Shown one piece after another: positions 9,159-17,331 of a DNA stretch of 64,000 nt. Below the pieces are notes generated by a model. It was not told the DNA's origin, did not search any database, and saw only the letters and a list, made by a program, of their open reading frames with translations. The DNA lies in the NCBI RefSeq assembly GCF_001320245.1, contig NZ_BCBA01000023.1, forward strand, positions 1 to 64,000, read 5' to 3'. This stretch comes from Pseudomonas sp. NBRC 111124. Its GTDB lineage: Bacteria; Pseudomonadota; Gammaproteobacteria; Pseudomonadales; Pseudomonadaceae. Position numbers and translations under genes: made by a program. Position 1 is the stretch's first letter; each line of letters begins with the position of its first letter.

Positions 9159-9174
9159 TGATCGCCGTTGATCA
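9159..9174 (-). promoter_or_regulatory. ANTAR (NasT-type) recognition hairpin in the nirB leader
   Basis: The minus strand reads UGAUC-AACGGC-GAUCA: a 5-bp stem with a hexaloop carrying A at position 1 and G at position 4, the hallmark of RNA hairpins bound by ANTAR antiterminators such as NasR/NasT. It lies between the sigma-54 promoter and the terminator. A second, upstream hairpin of the usual two-hairpin motif was not clearly found. The nasA leader has a matching hairpin at 13271-13292. Confidence 0.8.
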
Positions 9175-9199
9175 GTGGGCTTTGTTGTATAAGCGGTAA

Positions 9200-9216
9200 A
9201 GCAGGGACTGTGCCAA
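9200..9216 (-). promoter_or_regulatory. Sigma-54 promoter of nirBD
   Basis: The minus strand reads TTGGCACAGTCCCTGCT, with the invariant GG and GC separated by ten bases, close to the consensus TGGCAC-N5-TTGCW. It lies 26 bases upstream of the ANTAR hairpin and downstream of an NtrC-type site, consistent with nitrogen-limitation control. Confidence 0.85.
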
Positions 9217-9226
9217 TCCTGCTTCC

Positions 9227-9331
9227 TGTGCCGGCCTCCTCGCGGGTAAACCCGCTTCCACAGGCGTCCACTGCCCTCAACCTTTGCACAGCACCTGTGG
9301 AAGCGGGTTCACCCGCGAAGAGGCCGGCACA
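9227..9331. repeat. Pair of inverted REP elements
   Basis: Two REP units face each other (9227-9264 and 9294-9331). Each contains the GCCGGCCTC(T/C)TCGCGGG core and the CCTGTGGAAGCGGG arm. They lie between the nirB promoter and its putative NtrC enhancer. Confidence 0.88.
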
Positions 9332-9336
9332 GCAAA

Positions 9337-9353
9337 TGCACATTTCAAGTGCA
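9337..9353. promoter_or_regulatory. NtrC-type enhancer site upstream of nirB
   Basis: TGCAC-ATTTCAA-GTGCA is a perfect inverted repeat with the seven-base spacing of the NtrC consensus (TGCACC-A/T-GGTGCA type). It lies about 120 bp upstream of the sigma-54 promoter at 9200-9216, a normal enhancer distance, and just beyond the nasA stop. Confidence 0.75.
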
Positions 9354-9375
9354 GCGCTCACCATCCTGGAGCACA

Positions 9376-12300
9376 TCAATACACATCACGCCGATACCGC
9401 TTGGCCTTGTTCAACGTCTCGACATAAGCCTCGGCATCCACGCCGCCATGCACCGCAATGATTTCACGCAACGCCGCATCCACATCCTTGGCCATGCGCT
9501 GGGCATCGCCACAGACATAGAAATACGCCCCCGCCTCCAGCCACTGCCACAACTGCGCGCCTTGCTCGAGCATCCGCTGCTGCACGTAAATCTTCTCGGC
9601 CTGGTCCCGCGAGAACGCCGTGTCCAGACGCAGGTGCCCGCTCGCCTGCCAAGCCTGGAGCTGCTCTTGGTAGTAGAAGTCCGTGGCTGCATACTGCTCG
9701 CCGAAGAACAGCCAGTTACCGCCTCTGGCACCGCGCGCTTCGCGCTCTTCAAGGAAGGCACGGAACGGCGCGATACCCGTGCCGGGGCCGACCATGATCA
9801 CAGGCACGTCATTGTCCTCGGGCAGACGAAAGTGCTTCGACACCTGCGGGAAGATCGCCACCTTCAGTGCTTGGACCCGGTCGGCAAGGAAGGTGGAACA
9901 CACGCCCTTGCGCTCGCCATAACGCACGGTGGAAACGGTCAGGTGCACCTCGTCCGGATGGGCCAATGGGCTGGAGCTGATCGAATACAGGCGCGGCTGC
10001 AGCGGCTTGAGCAGGTCGAGCCAGGTCGCCAACGGCAACTGCTGAGGGAACGCTCGCAGCACATCGACCAGCTGCCGGCCCCACAGCCAGTTCCGCAGTT
10101 CGGCCTTGCACTCGGGTTGCAGCAGGCGCTGCAGGTCAGCGCAATGCGCGCTGAACACTTGCAGTTGGTGCGGCGTGACCTTGGCAATTTCCAGATGGGT
10201 TTCCAGGGTCTCGGCCAGTGGCATCGCCGGCTGCCCCTTCAATTTCACCGCTGCCTGACCATCGAGTTGCATCTGCGCCAGCAGTTCCTCGACCAACGCC
10301 GGGCAGTTGCGTGGCCATACGCCCAAGGCATCACCGGCGGCATAGGTGAAACCGCTGCCAGACAGGTCGAACACCAACTGGCGGGTTTCCTTGCTCGCCC
10401 CCGGGCCGTTGAGCAGTTGATTGGCAAGCAGTGGGGCCGACCACGGCCGCTGCTTGCTGTAGCCCGCGGCAGATGCAGCTTTACTGACCGGTGCCGGTGA
10501 GCTGGCGCTGCCGAGTTCCGGCAGCAGCGCTTCGAGCCAGGCGGCGAACGCCTCATCGAAATCCGGCTCGCAATCGACCCGCGGCAGCAAGCGGCGCCCA
10601 CCCAGTTCCGCCAGGCGCTGGTCGAGCTTGCGGCCAAAGCCGCAGAACTGGTCGTAGCTGGAGTCACCCAAGGCCAGCACGGCATAGGGCAGCTGCGCGC
10701 AGCAAGCGCCCTGCTCGCCTTGCAGGGCCTGCCAGAATGCCGTGGCGCTGTCGGGCGCGTCGCCGTCACCGAAGGTGCTGGTAATTAGCACCGCACTGGC
10801 GGCACCTTGCAGCTGGCTGGGGCTGACCGCTTCCAGGCAACTGAGCTGTACCTCCAGACCCGCACCCCGCAGGCGCTCGGTACAGCGCTCGGCAAGCGCC
10901 TCGCTATTGCCCGTCTGTGAAGCCCACAGCACTTGGTGGCGCGGCGCTGCGAGCATTGGCGTGGCGCCTGGCTGCACGCGCTGCGCAACAGGGGGGTTCA
11001 GCTCAAGGGCATCGATACGCTCACCCGCGACCCGCTCCAGGGCCACGGCGCAATGCTTGAACGCCGGTTGCAGCGACAGCGGGTCGACCGCATCGCAGGT
11101 CACGGCATTGATCGCCAGCTGCTCGCCGATCACGTCGTTCCAATGGAACGGGGCAAAGCAGTTGCCAGGCATGACCCGGTCGCTGATGCGGGCCGGCAGC
11201 ACGGCCTGGCCGCGACGTGAGCGAATGGCGACCTGATCCTTGTCGGCGACGCCCAGGCGGGCAGCATCCTCCGGGTGGATTTCAACGAAGGGGCCAGGCT
11301 CCAGCTTGTTCAGCGCCGGCACTTTGCCGGTCTTGGTCAGGGTGTGCCACTGGTGCTGCACGCGGCCGGTGTTGAGCACCAACGGGTAGTCGGCGTCCGG
11401 CAATTCGGGCGCCGGTAGCCAGGGCCGGGCGAAGAAGCGTGCCTTGCCGCTTGCGGTGGGGAACGCCAAGGCAGGCGCATTGCCCTCGGTATCGCGCAGC
11501 AGCTGCTGGCTGCGGCCGTCGTTCAGGTAACGCAGCGGGCTGCGGTCGTCTTCGCAACCCGGCGCGCAGGGCCATTGCCGTGGGCTGTCGCGCAACTGCT
11601 CATAGCCGATGCCGCGCAAGTCATAGCCGGTGGCCGGATTCCAGAAGCGCCGGATCTCGTCGTACACCGCCTCGGCGTCGGGGTAATCGAAGGCCTCGGC
11701 GTAGCCCATGGCACAGGCGACCCGGGCGATGATCTGCCAGTCCGCCAAGCTTTGACCGGGCGCCTGCACCGCCCGTGGCATCAGCGTCAGGTTGCGCTCG
11801 CTGTTGATCATCACGCCCTCGCCTTCGGCCCACAACGCGGCGGGCAAAAGGATATCGGCGTAGCGGTTGGTCTCGGTATCGAGGAAGGCGTCCTGGGTGA
11901 TCACCAGCTCGGCCTGGCGCAGGCCGTCGATCACCTGCTGGCGGTTCGCGACGCTGGCCACCGGGTTGCTGCAGATCACCCAGCAGGCTTTCACTACGCC
12001 GGCCTTCATCTGCTCGAACAGCGCGATGGTGCCCTCGCCACCTTCGCTGCGCAGGCTGCCCGGTGGCAGGCGCCATCGCTCCTCGACGAAGGCGCGGTCC
12101 GCCGCCACCAGCGCCGAACGTTGGCCCGGCAGGCCCGGGCCCATGTAACCCATTTCGCGGCCGCCCATGGCATTGGGTTGGCCGGTCAGCGAAAACGGCC
12201 CGCTGCCGGGGCGGCAAATGGTGCCGGTGGCCAGGTGCAGGTTGCACAGGGCGTTGCTGTGCCAGGTGCCATGGACGCTCTGGTTGAGCCCCATGGTCCA

Positions 12301-13176
12301 GCAGCTCATCCACTCCCCAGCGGTGCCGATCCATTCGGCGGCCTGGCGGATATCGGCTTCGCTCAGGCCGGTGATGGCGGCCACGCGCTCCGGGGTGTAA
12401 TCGTCGAGGAAGGTCGGCAGCTCGTCCCAGCCTTCGGTATGGCAGGCGATGAAGTCAGGGTCGCTGTGGCCATTGTGATGCAGCAGGTGCAGCAGGCCGT
12501 TGAGCAGGGCCATGTCACTGCCGGGGCGCACCTGCAGGAACAGGTCGGCCTTGTCGGCCGTGGCGGTGCGCCGCGGATCGACGACGATCAGCTTGGCGCC
12601 GGCCTTGACCCGGTCGAGCAGGCGCAGGAACAGGATCGGATGGCAGTCGGCCATGTTCGCGCCAATCACCAGGAACACATCGGCGCGCTCGAAATCCTGG
12701 TAACTGCCGGGCGGGCCGTCGGCGCCGAGCGACAGTTTGTAGCCACTGCCGGCGCTGGCCATGCACAGCCGCGAGTTGGATTCGATATGGCGGGTGCGGA
12801 TGAAGCCCTTGGCCAGCTTGTTGGCCAGGTACTGGGCTTCCAGCGACATCTGCCCGGACACATAGAGCGCTACGGCGTCAGGGCCATGCTGGTCAATGAT
12901 GCCACGCAGGCGCTCGCCGGCCTGGGCAATGGCCTGGTCCATGCTGCTACGCGCAGGCGGCTGGCTGCGTTGCTGGCGCACGTAAGCGTGCTCCATGCGC
13001 CCGGTAGCGGTCAGTGGCAGGTGGGCGGTGAGGCCTTTGGTGCACAGGCGGCCGAAATTGCTCGGGTGCTGCTTGTCGCCGCTGATCTTGCTGACCTTGC
13101 CATCCTGGATGTTCATGACAATGCCGCAACCGACGCCACAGTAGGGGCAGACGCTGCGTACTTCGCTTGTGGCCAT
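9376..13176 (-). CDS. nasA: Assimilatory nitrate reductase fused to a sulfite-reductase-type flavoprotein
   Basis: A 1266-aa fusion. Residues 1 to about 720 are a molybdopterin (bis-MGD) nitrate reductase with an N-terminal [4Fe-4S] motif CPYCGVGCG plus a fourth Cys in GRLCTKG. From about residue 735 a flavodoxin/FMN domain follows ([26 protein letters not shown]). Next comes a CysJ/P450-reductase-like FAD/NADPH module with [41 protein letters not shown] and [15 protein letters not shown]. The fusion lets one cytoplasmic polypeptide carry electrons from NADPH to nitrate, in place of the separate NasB-type reductase of Klebsiella. The product nitrite goes to NirBD next door. The ATG at 13176 follows a leader terminator and the RBS GGGGAG. 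Confidence 0.93.
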   Translation of the reverse strand: MATSEVRSVCPYCGVGCGIVMNIQDGKVSKISGDKQHPSNFGRLCTKGLTAHLPLTATGRMEHAYVRQQRSQPPARSSMDQAIAQAGERLRGIIDQHGPDAVALYVSGQMSLEAQYLANKLAKGFIRTRHIESNSRLCMASAGSGYKLSLGADGPPGSYQDFERADVFLVIGANMADCHPILFLRLLDRVKAGAKLIVVDPRRTATADKADLFLQVRPGSDMALLNGLLHLLHHNGHSDPDFIACHTEGWDELPTFLDDYTPERVAAITGLSEADIRQAAEWIGTAGEWMSCWTMGLNQSVHGTWHSNALCNLHLATGTICRPGSGPFSLTGQPNAMGGREMGYMGPGLPGQRSALVAADRAFVEERWRLPPGSLRSEGGEGTIALFEQMKAGVVKACWVICSNPVASVANRQQVIDGLRQAELVITQDAFLDTETNRYADILLPAALWAEGEGVMINSERNLTLMPRAVQAPGQSLADWQIIARVACAMGYAEAFDYPDAEAVYDEIRRFWNPATGYDLRGIGYEQLRDSPRQWPCAPGCEDDRSPLRYLNDGRSQQLLRDTEGNAPALAFPTASGKARFFARPWLPAPELPDADYPLVLNTGRVQHQWHTLTKTGKVPALNKLEPGPFVEIHPEDAARLGVADKDQVAIRSRRGQAVLPARISDRVMPGNCFAPFHWNDVIGEQLAINAVTCDAVDPLSLQPAFKHCAVALERVAGERIDALELNPPVAQRVQPGATPMLAAPRHQVLWASQTGNSEALAERCTERLRGAGLEVQLSCLEAVSPSQLQGAASAVLITSTFGDGDAPDSATAFWQALQGEQGACCAQLPYAVLALGDSSYDQFCGFGRKLDQRLAELGGRRLLPRVDCEPDFDEAFAAWLEALLPELGSASSPAPVSKAASAAGYSKQRPWSAPLLANQLLNGPGASKETRQLVFDLSGSGFTYAAGDALGVWPRNCPALVEELLAQMQLDGQAAVKLKGQPAMPLAETLETHLEIAKVTPHQLQVFSAHCADLQRLLQPECKAELRNWLWGRQLVDVLRAFPQQLPLATWLDLLKPLQPRLYSISSSPLAHPDEVHLTVSTVRYGERKGVCSTFLADRVQALKVAIFPQVSKHFRLPEDNDVPVIMVGPGTGIAPFRAFLEEREARGARGGNWLFFGEQYAATDFYYQEQLQAWQASGHLRLDTAFSRDQAEKIYVQQRMLEQGAQLWQWLEAGAYFYVCGDAQRMAKDVDAALREIIAVHGGVDAEAYVETLNKAKRYRRDVY

Positions 13177-13201
13177 GGGCGGTCTCCCCTGTCAGGAACG
13201 C

Positions 13202-13256
13202 AAAAAGGCGCCGGTTGCCCGGGCTTGCAAAGCAAGCGGGGCAACACGGCGCCTTT
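13202..13256 (-). terminator. Leader attenuator (intrinsic terminator) of nasA
   Basis: On the minus strand a long interrupted hairpin (AAGGCGCCG..GUUGCCC..GCUUGC with UUU loop and complement) is followed by five U residues and lies 25 bases before the nasA ATG. Its outer arm AAGGCGCC equals that of the nirB attenuator. The position argues for regulated read-through. Confidence 0.88.
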
Positions 13257-13270
13257 GTCGTGAGGTGTTT

Positions 13271-13292
13271 GGGCTGTCGACGTTGATAGCCC
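13271..13292 (-). promoter_or_regulatory. ANTAR (NasT-type) recognition hairpin in the nasA leader
   Basis: The minus strand reads GGGCUAUC-AACGUC-GACAGCCC: a stem of 8 bp with one A-C mismatch and the hexaloop AACGUC, again A at position 1 and G at position 4. The nirB hairpin has loop AACGGC. The two loops differ at a single base while the stems differ entirely, which is the pattern expected of a conserved binding determinant. Confidence 0.82.
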
Positions 13293-13308
13293 TGGATAGA
13301 GGTCATTC

Positions 13309-13325
13309 AGCAATTAGTGGGCCAG
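13309..13325 (-). promoter_or_regulatory. Sigma-54 promoter of nasA
   Basis: The minus strand reads CTGGCCCACTAATTGCT, with GG and GC ten bases apart. It lies 17 bases upstream of the ANTAR hairpin. A weaker NtrC-like dyad (CGCAC-N7-TGGCA) is visible at 13437-13453 beyond the REP pair. Confidence 0.75.
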
Positions 13326-13326
13326 C

Positions 13327-13432
13327 TGTGCCGGCCTCTTCGCGGGCACGCCCGCTCCCACAGGATCGCCACAGGTTTGAAGACTGCGCAGTACCTGTGG
13401 GAGCGGGCGTGCCCGCGAAGAGGCCGGTACAG
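13327..13432. repeat. Pair of inverted REP elements
   Basis: Two facing REP units with the cores GCCGGCCTCTTCGCGGGC and its complement, and CCCGCTCCCACAGG arms, lie between nasA and map. As at nirB, the pair lies immediately upstream of the sigma-54 promoter. Confidence 0.88.
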
Positions 13433-13514
13433 GCAACGCACCACGCGGTGGCAAGCGAGCTACCCATGGCGCTATGCTGGAGCAATTTCCAGCAAGAGCT
13501 ACAGCCCGCATTCC

Positions 13515-14291
13515 ATGTCCAAGGTGATCCTCAAGACCCCCGCCCAACTCGAACTGATGCGCAACGCCGGCCAGCTGTTGGCCCAGGTGTTCGCCGAACT
13601 CGACAGCTTCGTCCGCCCCGGCGTGACCACGATGCAGATCAACGACCGCGCCGAGGCATTCATCATCGATACCCTCAAGGCCCGCCCGGCCAGCAAGGGC
13701 CAGTACGGTTTTCCCTACTCGCTCAACACCTCGGTGGACCATGTGGTCTGCCACGGCATCCCGAAGGTTGATGAAGTGCTGAAGGAAGGCTCGATCATCA
13801 ACGTCGACATCACCCTTGAACAGGGCGGCTACATTGCCGACTCGTCGAAGATGTACAGCATCGGGCCGATCAGCGATGAGGCCCAGCGGTTGGTCGACAC
13901 TACGTACGATGCGCTGTGGAAAGGCATCGAACAGGTACGCCCCGGAGCGACGCTGGGGGACATCGGCCATGCCATCCAGGCCCATGCCGAGGCCGCTGGC
14001 TACAGCGTGGTACGCGAATACTGCGGCCATGGCATCGGCCAGCAGATGCACGAAGGGCCGGAGGTGTTGCACGTTGGCGCGCGGGGCATGGGCATGAAGC
14101 TGCAGCCGGGGATGGTGTTCACCATCGAACCGATGATCAACCAGGGCGGGCGCGGGACGCGGACGCTCAAGGATGGCTGGACGGTGATTACCCGGGACCA
14201 CTGCCTGTCGGCGCAGTGGGAGCATACGGTGGCGGTGACCGAGGATGGGGTCGAGGTGCTGACGTTGCGGGAAGAGGAGCGTAATCGCTGA
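13515..14291 (+). CDS. map: Methionine aminopeptidase, type I
   Basis: A 258-aa pita-bread-fold metalloprotease that removes N-terminal Met from nascent proteins. Metal ligands are visible in NVDITLEQGGYIADSSKMY (two Asp), GHGIGQQMHEGPEV (His), FTIEPMINQGG (Glu) and WEHTVAVTEDG (Glu). I choose the ATG at 13515 because the protein then begins MSKVILKTPAQLELM, as in the family; the frame is open upstream but crosses the REP pair. It stands alone, not next to rpsB where the housekeeping map of pseudomonads lies, so it is probably a second map. The segment NTSVDHVVCHGIP has Asn where many type I enzymes have Cys. Confidence 0.92.
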   Translation: MSKVILKTPAQLELMRNAGQLLAQVFAELDSFVRPGVTTMQINDRAEAFIIDTLKARPASKGQYGFPYSLNTSVDHVVCHGIPKVDEVLKEGSIINVDITLEQGGYIADSSKMYSIGPISDEAQRLVDTTYDALWKGIEQVRPGATLGDIGHAIQAHAEAAGYSVVREYCGHGIGQQMHEGPEVLHVGARGMGMKLQPGMVFTIEPMINQGGRGTRTLKDGWTVITRDHCLSAQWEHTVAVTEDGVEVLTLREEERNR

Positions 14292-14377
14292 GATTGCCGC
14301 GGGCGCTTTGCGCCCCTTTCCGACCGGTCTGGCGCCCCGGCAAGGCCACTCCCACACGGAGCGCGCATGCTGCAGAA

Positions 14378-14409
14378 ACAAAAAAAGCGACCCTAAGGTC
14401 GCTTTTTTT
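14378..14409 (-). terminator. Terminator of tRNA unit (downstream copy)
   Basis: AAAAAGCGACC-TTAG-GGTCGCTTTTT type hairpin with a U run on the minus strand. The U run on the plus strand also allows it to end map transcription. Confidence 0.88.
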
Positions 14410-14448
14410 GTGGCTTCCGGGTGTTCAGTGGGCCCTGGAAGCGGAATA

Positions 14449-14525
14449 TGGCGCAGCGGACGGGACTCGAACCCGCGACCCCCGGCGTGACAGGCCGGTA
14501 TTCTAACCGACTGAACTACCGCTGC
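14449..14525 (-). tRNA. tRNA-Asp (GTC)
   Basis: 77 nt including an encoded CCA. The acceptor stem is GCAGCGG/CCGCTGC, the anticodon loop is CCTGTCACG with anticodon GTC, and the T-arm is GGGTTCGAGTCCC. It is the second tRNA of its unit. Confidence 0.95.
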
Positions 14526-14538
14526 GCTATTCAACGAG

Positions 14539-14614
14539 TGGTGGGTGATGACGGGATCGAACCGCCGACCCTCTGCTTGTAAGGCAGATGCTCTCCCGGC
14601 TGAGCTAATCACCC
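14539..14614 (-). tRNA. tRNA-Val (TAC)
   Basis: 76 nt including CCA. The acceptor stem is GGGTGAT/ATCACCC, the anticodon region is CTTACAAG with anticodon TAC, and the T-arm is GCGGTTCGATCCCGT. It closely resembles E. coli tRNA-Val(TAC). It lies 13 bp upstream of the tRNA-Asp in transcription order. Confidence 0.95.
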
Positions 14615-14635
14615 ATTCGTCTCGGTGAGGCGCGC

Positions 14636-14664
14636 ATTCTACGGACGATCCAGCAGCCTGGCAA
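14636..14664 (-). promoter_or_regulatory. Sigma-70 promoter of downstream tRNA-Val/Asp unit
   Basis: Minus strand: TTGCCA, 17 bases, TAGAAT, followed by a GC-rich discriminator (GCGCGCC). GC-rich discriminators are typical of stringently controlled stable-RNA promoters. Confidence 0.85.
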
Positions 14665-14715
14665 GCCATTGCTGCAACTTTTTCGCAAAAAATATCAACC
14701 GCAAAATTCAGGCAC

Positions 14716-14742
14716 AAAAAAAGCGACCCTAAGGTCGCTTTC
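14716..14742 (-). terminator. Terminator of tRNA unit (upstream copy)
   Basis: AAGCGACC-TTAG-GGTCGCTT hairpin followed by a run of U on the minus strand, the same stem as at 14378. Confidence 0.88.
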
Positions 14743-14784
14743 TCTGTTACTTCCGGGTGTTCAGTGGGCCCTGGAAGTGGAATA

Positions 14785-14861
14785 TGGCGCAGCGGACGGG
14801 ACTCGAACCCGCGACCCCCGGCGTGACAGGCCGGTATTCTAACCGACTGAACTACCGCTGC
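14785..14861 (-). tRNA. tRNA-Asp (GTC)
   Basis: 77 nt with CCA, identical to the copy at 14449-14525. Confidence 0.95.
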
Positions 14862-14874
14862 GCTATACATCGAG

Positions 14875-14950
14875 TGGTGGGTGATGACGGGATCGAACCG
14901 CCGACCCTCTGCTTGTAAGGCAGATGCTCTCCCGGCTGAGCTAATCACCC
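14875..14950 (-). tRNA. tRNA-Val (TAC)
   Basis: 76 nt with CCA, identical to the copy at 14539-14614. Confidence 0.95.
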
Positions 14951-14970
14951 TTCGTCTCGGTGTGGCGCGC

Positions 14971-14999
14971 ATTCTACGGAGGGGCCGCCACCCTGGCAA
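14971..14999 (-). promoter_or_regulatory. Sigma-70 promoter of upstream tRNA-Val/Asp unit
   Basis: Minus strand: TTGCCA, 17 bases, TAGAAT, then GCGCGCC. The -35, -10 and discriminator match the second copy while the spacer differs, consistent with selection on the promoter elements. Confidence 0.87.
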
Positions 15000-15166
15000 G
15001 CACTTTTTAAACTTTTTCCAAAAAAAATCCCTGACCTTTCAAAGACCTAGCGCAGCCGCTGGTTTTCTTTAGCGATATGACACTGCTGGCCCTCTGACAG
15101 GGTTGGCCTTGGAGCACTGCTCGGAGAATAATGCCCGCCTTATGCATTAAGGAGAGATTGCCCCCC

Positions 15167-16087
15167 ATGTGGTTCAAGAACCTGCTGTCCTACCGCCTGA
15201 CCCAGGAAGTACCGTTCGAGGCTGAAGCGCTGGAAGCCGCACTGGCCACCAAGCCGGCCCGCCCCTGCGCCAGCCAGGAGCTGACCACCTACGGTTTCGT
15301 CGCGCCGTTCGGCAAGGGCGAAGACGCTCCCCTGGTGCACGTCAGCGGCGAATTTATGCTGATTGCCGCGCGCAAGGAAGAACGCATCCTGCCGAGCAGC
15401 GTGGTCAACGATGCGGTGAAGGAAAAGGTCGAAGAGATCGAGACCGAGCAAATGCGCAAGGTCTATAAAAAGGAACGCGACCAGATCAAGGACGAGATCA
15501 TCCAAGCCTTCCTGCCGCGCGCGTTCATCCGCCGCTCGATGATCTTTGCCGCCATCGCCCCGCGCCTGGGGATGATTCTGGTCAACTCGGCCAGCGCCAA
15601 GCGCGCCGAAGACCTGCTGTCGACCCTGCGTGAAGTGATGGGCTCGCTGCCGGTGCGCCCAGCCACCGTGAAGATCGCACCGACCGCGACCATGACCGAC
15701 TGGGTCAAGTCGCAACAGGCTGCCGAAGGCTTCTATGTGCTGGACGAGTGCGAGCTGCGTGACACCGCCGAAGATGGCGGCATCGTCCGTTGCAAGCGCC
15801 AGGACCTGACCAGCGAGGAAATCCAGCTGCACCTGAGCACCGGCAAGGTGGTCACCCAGCTGGCCCTGGCTTGGCAGGACAAGCTGTCGTTCGTGCTCGA
15901 CGACAAAATGGTGATCAAGCGCCTGAAATTTGAAGAGCTGCTGCAGGAACAGGCCGAACAGGACGGTGGCGACGAAGCCGCGCAGCAGTTCGATGCCAGC
16001 TTCCAGCTGATGATGATGACCTTTGCCGAGTTCCTGCCGGTGCTGTTCGAAGCGCTCGGTGGCGAGGAGATTCCGCAAGGGGTCTGA
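15167..16087 (+). CDS. rdgC: Recombination-associated protein RdgC
   Basis: A 306-aa ring-forming DNA-binding protein of the nucleoid that modulates RecA-mediated recombination. The N-terminus [13 protein letters not shown] and the segments [12 protein letters not shown] and [18 protein letters not shown] are characteristic of the family, and the length is normal. The start at 15167 has AAGGAGAG about 10 bases upstream; a longer frame begins at 15131 without an RBS. It is transcribed alone, divergent from the tRNA units. Confidence 0.95.
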   Translation: MWFKNLLSYRLTQEVPFEAEALEAALATKPARPCASQELTTYGFVAPFGKGEDAPLVHVSGEFMLIAARKEERILPSSVVNDAVKEKVEEIETEQMRKVYKKERDQIKDEIIQAFLPRAFIRRSMIFAAIAPRLGMILVNSASAKRAEDLLSTLREVMGSLPVRPATVKIAPTATMTDWVKSQQAAEGFYVLDECELRDTAEDGGIVRCKRQDLTSEEIQLHLSTGKVVTQLALAWQDKLSFVLDDKMVIKRLKFEELLQEQAEQDGGDEAAQQFDASFQLMMMTFAEFLPVLFEALGGEEIPQGV

Positions 16088-16130
16088 TTCGGGTTGAAAT
16101 GCCGGTGCTGGCTGAGTTTGTTGTAGCCAG

Positions 16131-16231
16131 GACCGGCCCTTTCGCGGGGCAAGCCCGCTCCTACAAGGACATCACAGCTCTCGGGCATGTGGTGTTCTTG
16201 TAGGAGCGGGCTTGTCCCGCGAAAGGGCCAG
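16131..16231. repeat. Pair of inverted REP elements (variant arm TGTAGGAGCGGG)
   Basis: Two facing units with the core CCGGCCCTTTCGCGGGGC and arm CCCGCTCCTACA lie between rdgC and the next gene. The arm differs from the CCCACAGG type near 13330, so at least two REP subtypes occur in the window. Confidence 0.85.
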
Positions 16232-16270
16232 TGAAATTCATAAAGCTATAAATAGAAAAGGAATTGCCCC

Positions 16271-17236
16271 ATGCGCGCCCTCGCCGCCCTCAGCCGCTTC
16301 GTCGGCAACACCTTCGCCCTGTGGGTGCTGGTGTTCGCCGTACTGGCCTTCCTGATGCCCCAGTGGTTCATCGCTCTGAAGGTCGCCATCGTGCCGCTGC
16401 TGGGCCTGGTGATGTTCGGCATGGGCCTGACCCTCAAGCTCGACGACTTCGCCGCCCTCGCCCGCCAGCCATGGCGTGTGGCCCTCGGCGTGGTCGCGCA
16501 CTTCGTGATCATGCCGGGCATGGCCTGGCTGCTGTGCCAGCTGTTCCACCTGCCGGCAGAGATCGCCGTGGGCGTGATCCTGGTCGGCTGCTGCCCGAGC
16601 GGCACGGCGTCGAACGTGATGGTCTGGCTGTCCAAGGGCGACCTGGCACTGGCGGTAGCGATCGCTGCGGTGACCACCCTGCTCGCGCCACTGCTGACGC
16701 CGGCATTGATCTGGTTCCTGGCTTCCGCCTGGCTGCCGGTGTCCTTCATGGACATGTTCTGGTCGATCCTGCAGCTGGTGATGCTGCCGATCGTGCTCGG
16801 CGTGCTGGCCCAACGCGTGCTGGGGGCACGGGTGCAGACGGCGGTGCAGGTGCTGCCGCTGGTGTCGGTGGTGAGCATCGTGATGATCGTCTGCGCGGTG
16901 GTGGCGGCCAGCCAGGCCAAGATCGCCGAGTCGGGGCTGCTGATCATGGCGGTGGTGGTGCTGCACAACACCTTCGGCTATCTGCTGGGCTACCTCACTG
17001 GCCGGCTCTGCAACCTGCCGCTGGCCCAGCGCAAGTCGCTGGCGCTGGAGGTGGGCATGCAGAACTCGGGGCTGGGGGCGGCACTGGCGGCGGCGCATTT
17101 CTCGCCGCTGGCGGCGGTGCCGAGCGCGCTGTTCAGCGTCTGGCACAACATCTCCGGGGCGCTGCTGTCGACCTGGTTCCGCCGAATGGAAGACCCAACG
17201 GCCGCCTTCGAAGAGGTTGAGCCGACCAGGCATTGA
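16271..17236 (+). CDS. Bile acid:sodium symporter family transporter (PanS/YocS-like)
   Basis: A 321-aa membrane protein with about ten helices, of the BASS family. The diagnostic crossover motif GCCPSGTASNVMVWLSKGD is near residue 114; the family usually reads GCCPGGTASNVM. Proteins of this branch take up pantoate or other organic anions with sodium. An AAAAGGAATT RBS precedes the ATG. It stands upstream of the guanidine riboswitch and gdx but ends before it, so a functional link is not implied. The substrate cannot be read from sequence. Confidence 0.88.
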   Translation: MRALAALSRFVGNTFALWVLVFAVLAFLMPQWFIALKVAIVPLLGLVMFGMGLTLKLDDFAALARQPWRVALGVVAHFVIMPGMAWLLCQLFHLPAEIAVGVILVGCCPSGTASNVMVWLSKGDLALAVAIAAVTTLLAPLLTPALIWFLASAWLPVSFMDMFWSILQLVMLPIVLGVLAQRVLGARVQTAVQVLPLVSVVSIVMIVCAVVAASQAKIAESGLLIMAVVVLHNTFGYLLGYLTGRLCNLPLAQRKSLALEVGMQNSGLGAALAAAHFSPLAAVPSALFSVWHNISGALLSTWFRRMEDPTAAFEEVEPTRH

Positions 17237-17256
17237 TGTGTACCCTAAAGGCCACT

Positions 17257-17306
17257 GTGAGGACGACCTCACGACGCACCGCGTGACCATCCTGGGGACG
17301 GCCCCA
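17257..17306 (+). promoter_or_regulatory. Guanidine-II (mini-ykkC) riboswitch
   Basis: Two hairpins, GUGAGG-ACGA-CCUCAC (17257-17272) and UGGGG-ACGG-CCCCA (17293-17306), have the ACGR tetraloops that define the guanidine-II riboswitch. They are separated by a 20-base linker, and the 3' hairpin lies 25 bases before the start codon of a guanidinium exporter. The class is known to sense free guanidinium and to control SMR-type exporters, here most likely at translation initiation because no terminator follows. Confidence 0.93.
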
Positions 17307-17331
17307 TCATTCGCAACGATGGAGACGCATC

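Larger units (their letters stand above)
14378..14664 (-). repeat. Tandem duplication of a tRNA-Val/tRNA-Asp unit, downstream copy
   Basis: This is the second-transcribed copy of a unit consisting of promoter, tRNA-Val, tRNA-Asp and terminator. The other copy is at 14714-14999, offset by 336 bp. The tRNA genes are identical; the spacers and terminator tails differ at a few bases. Confidence 0.9.
14714..14999 (-). repeat. Tandem duplication of a tRNA-Val/tRNA-Asp unit, upstream copy
   Basis: First-transcribed copy of the unit described at 14378-14664. It has its own promoter and terminator, so the copies can be expressed independently. Confidence 0.9.

Noticed and set aside
6553-9171. A very long plus-strand open frame (872 codons) opposite nirB.
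   Set aside because: It is the antisense frame of a GC-rich gene; nirB has all expected cofactor motifs, and the opposite frame has low-complexity Ala/Val/Gly/His composition and no recognisable domain.
11575-13263. A 562-codon plus-strand frame opposite nasA.
   Set aside because: It is an antisense shadow of the nitrate reductase gene with no domain and no RBS.
13327-13432. The repeated palindromes near 9230, 13330, 16130 and 21750 as a CRISPR array.
   Set aside because: They are inverted pairs at separate places without regular spacers, which is the REP/BIME pattern.
14378-14999. The tRNA cluster as an integration site for a genomic island.
   Set aside because: There is no integrase, no partial tRNA copy and no foreign-looking gene next to it; the repeat is a complete tandem unit.
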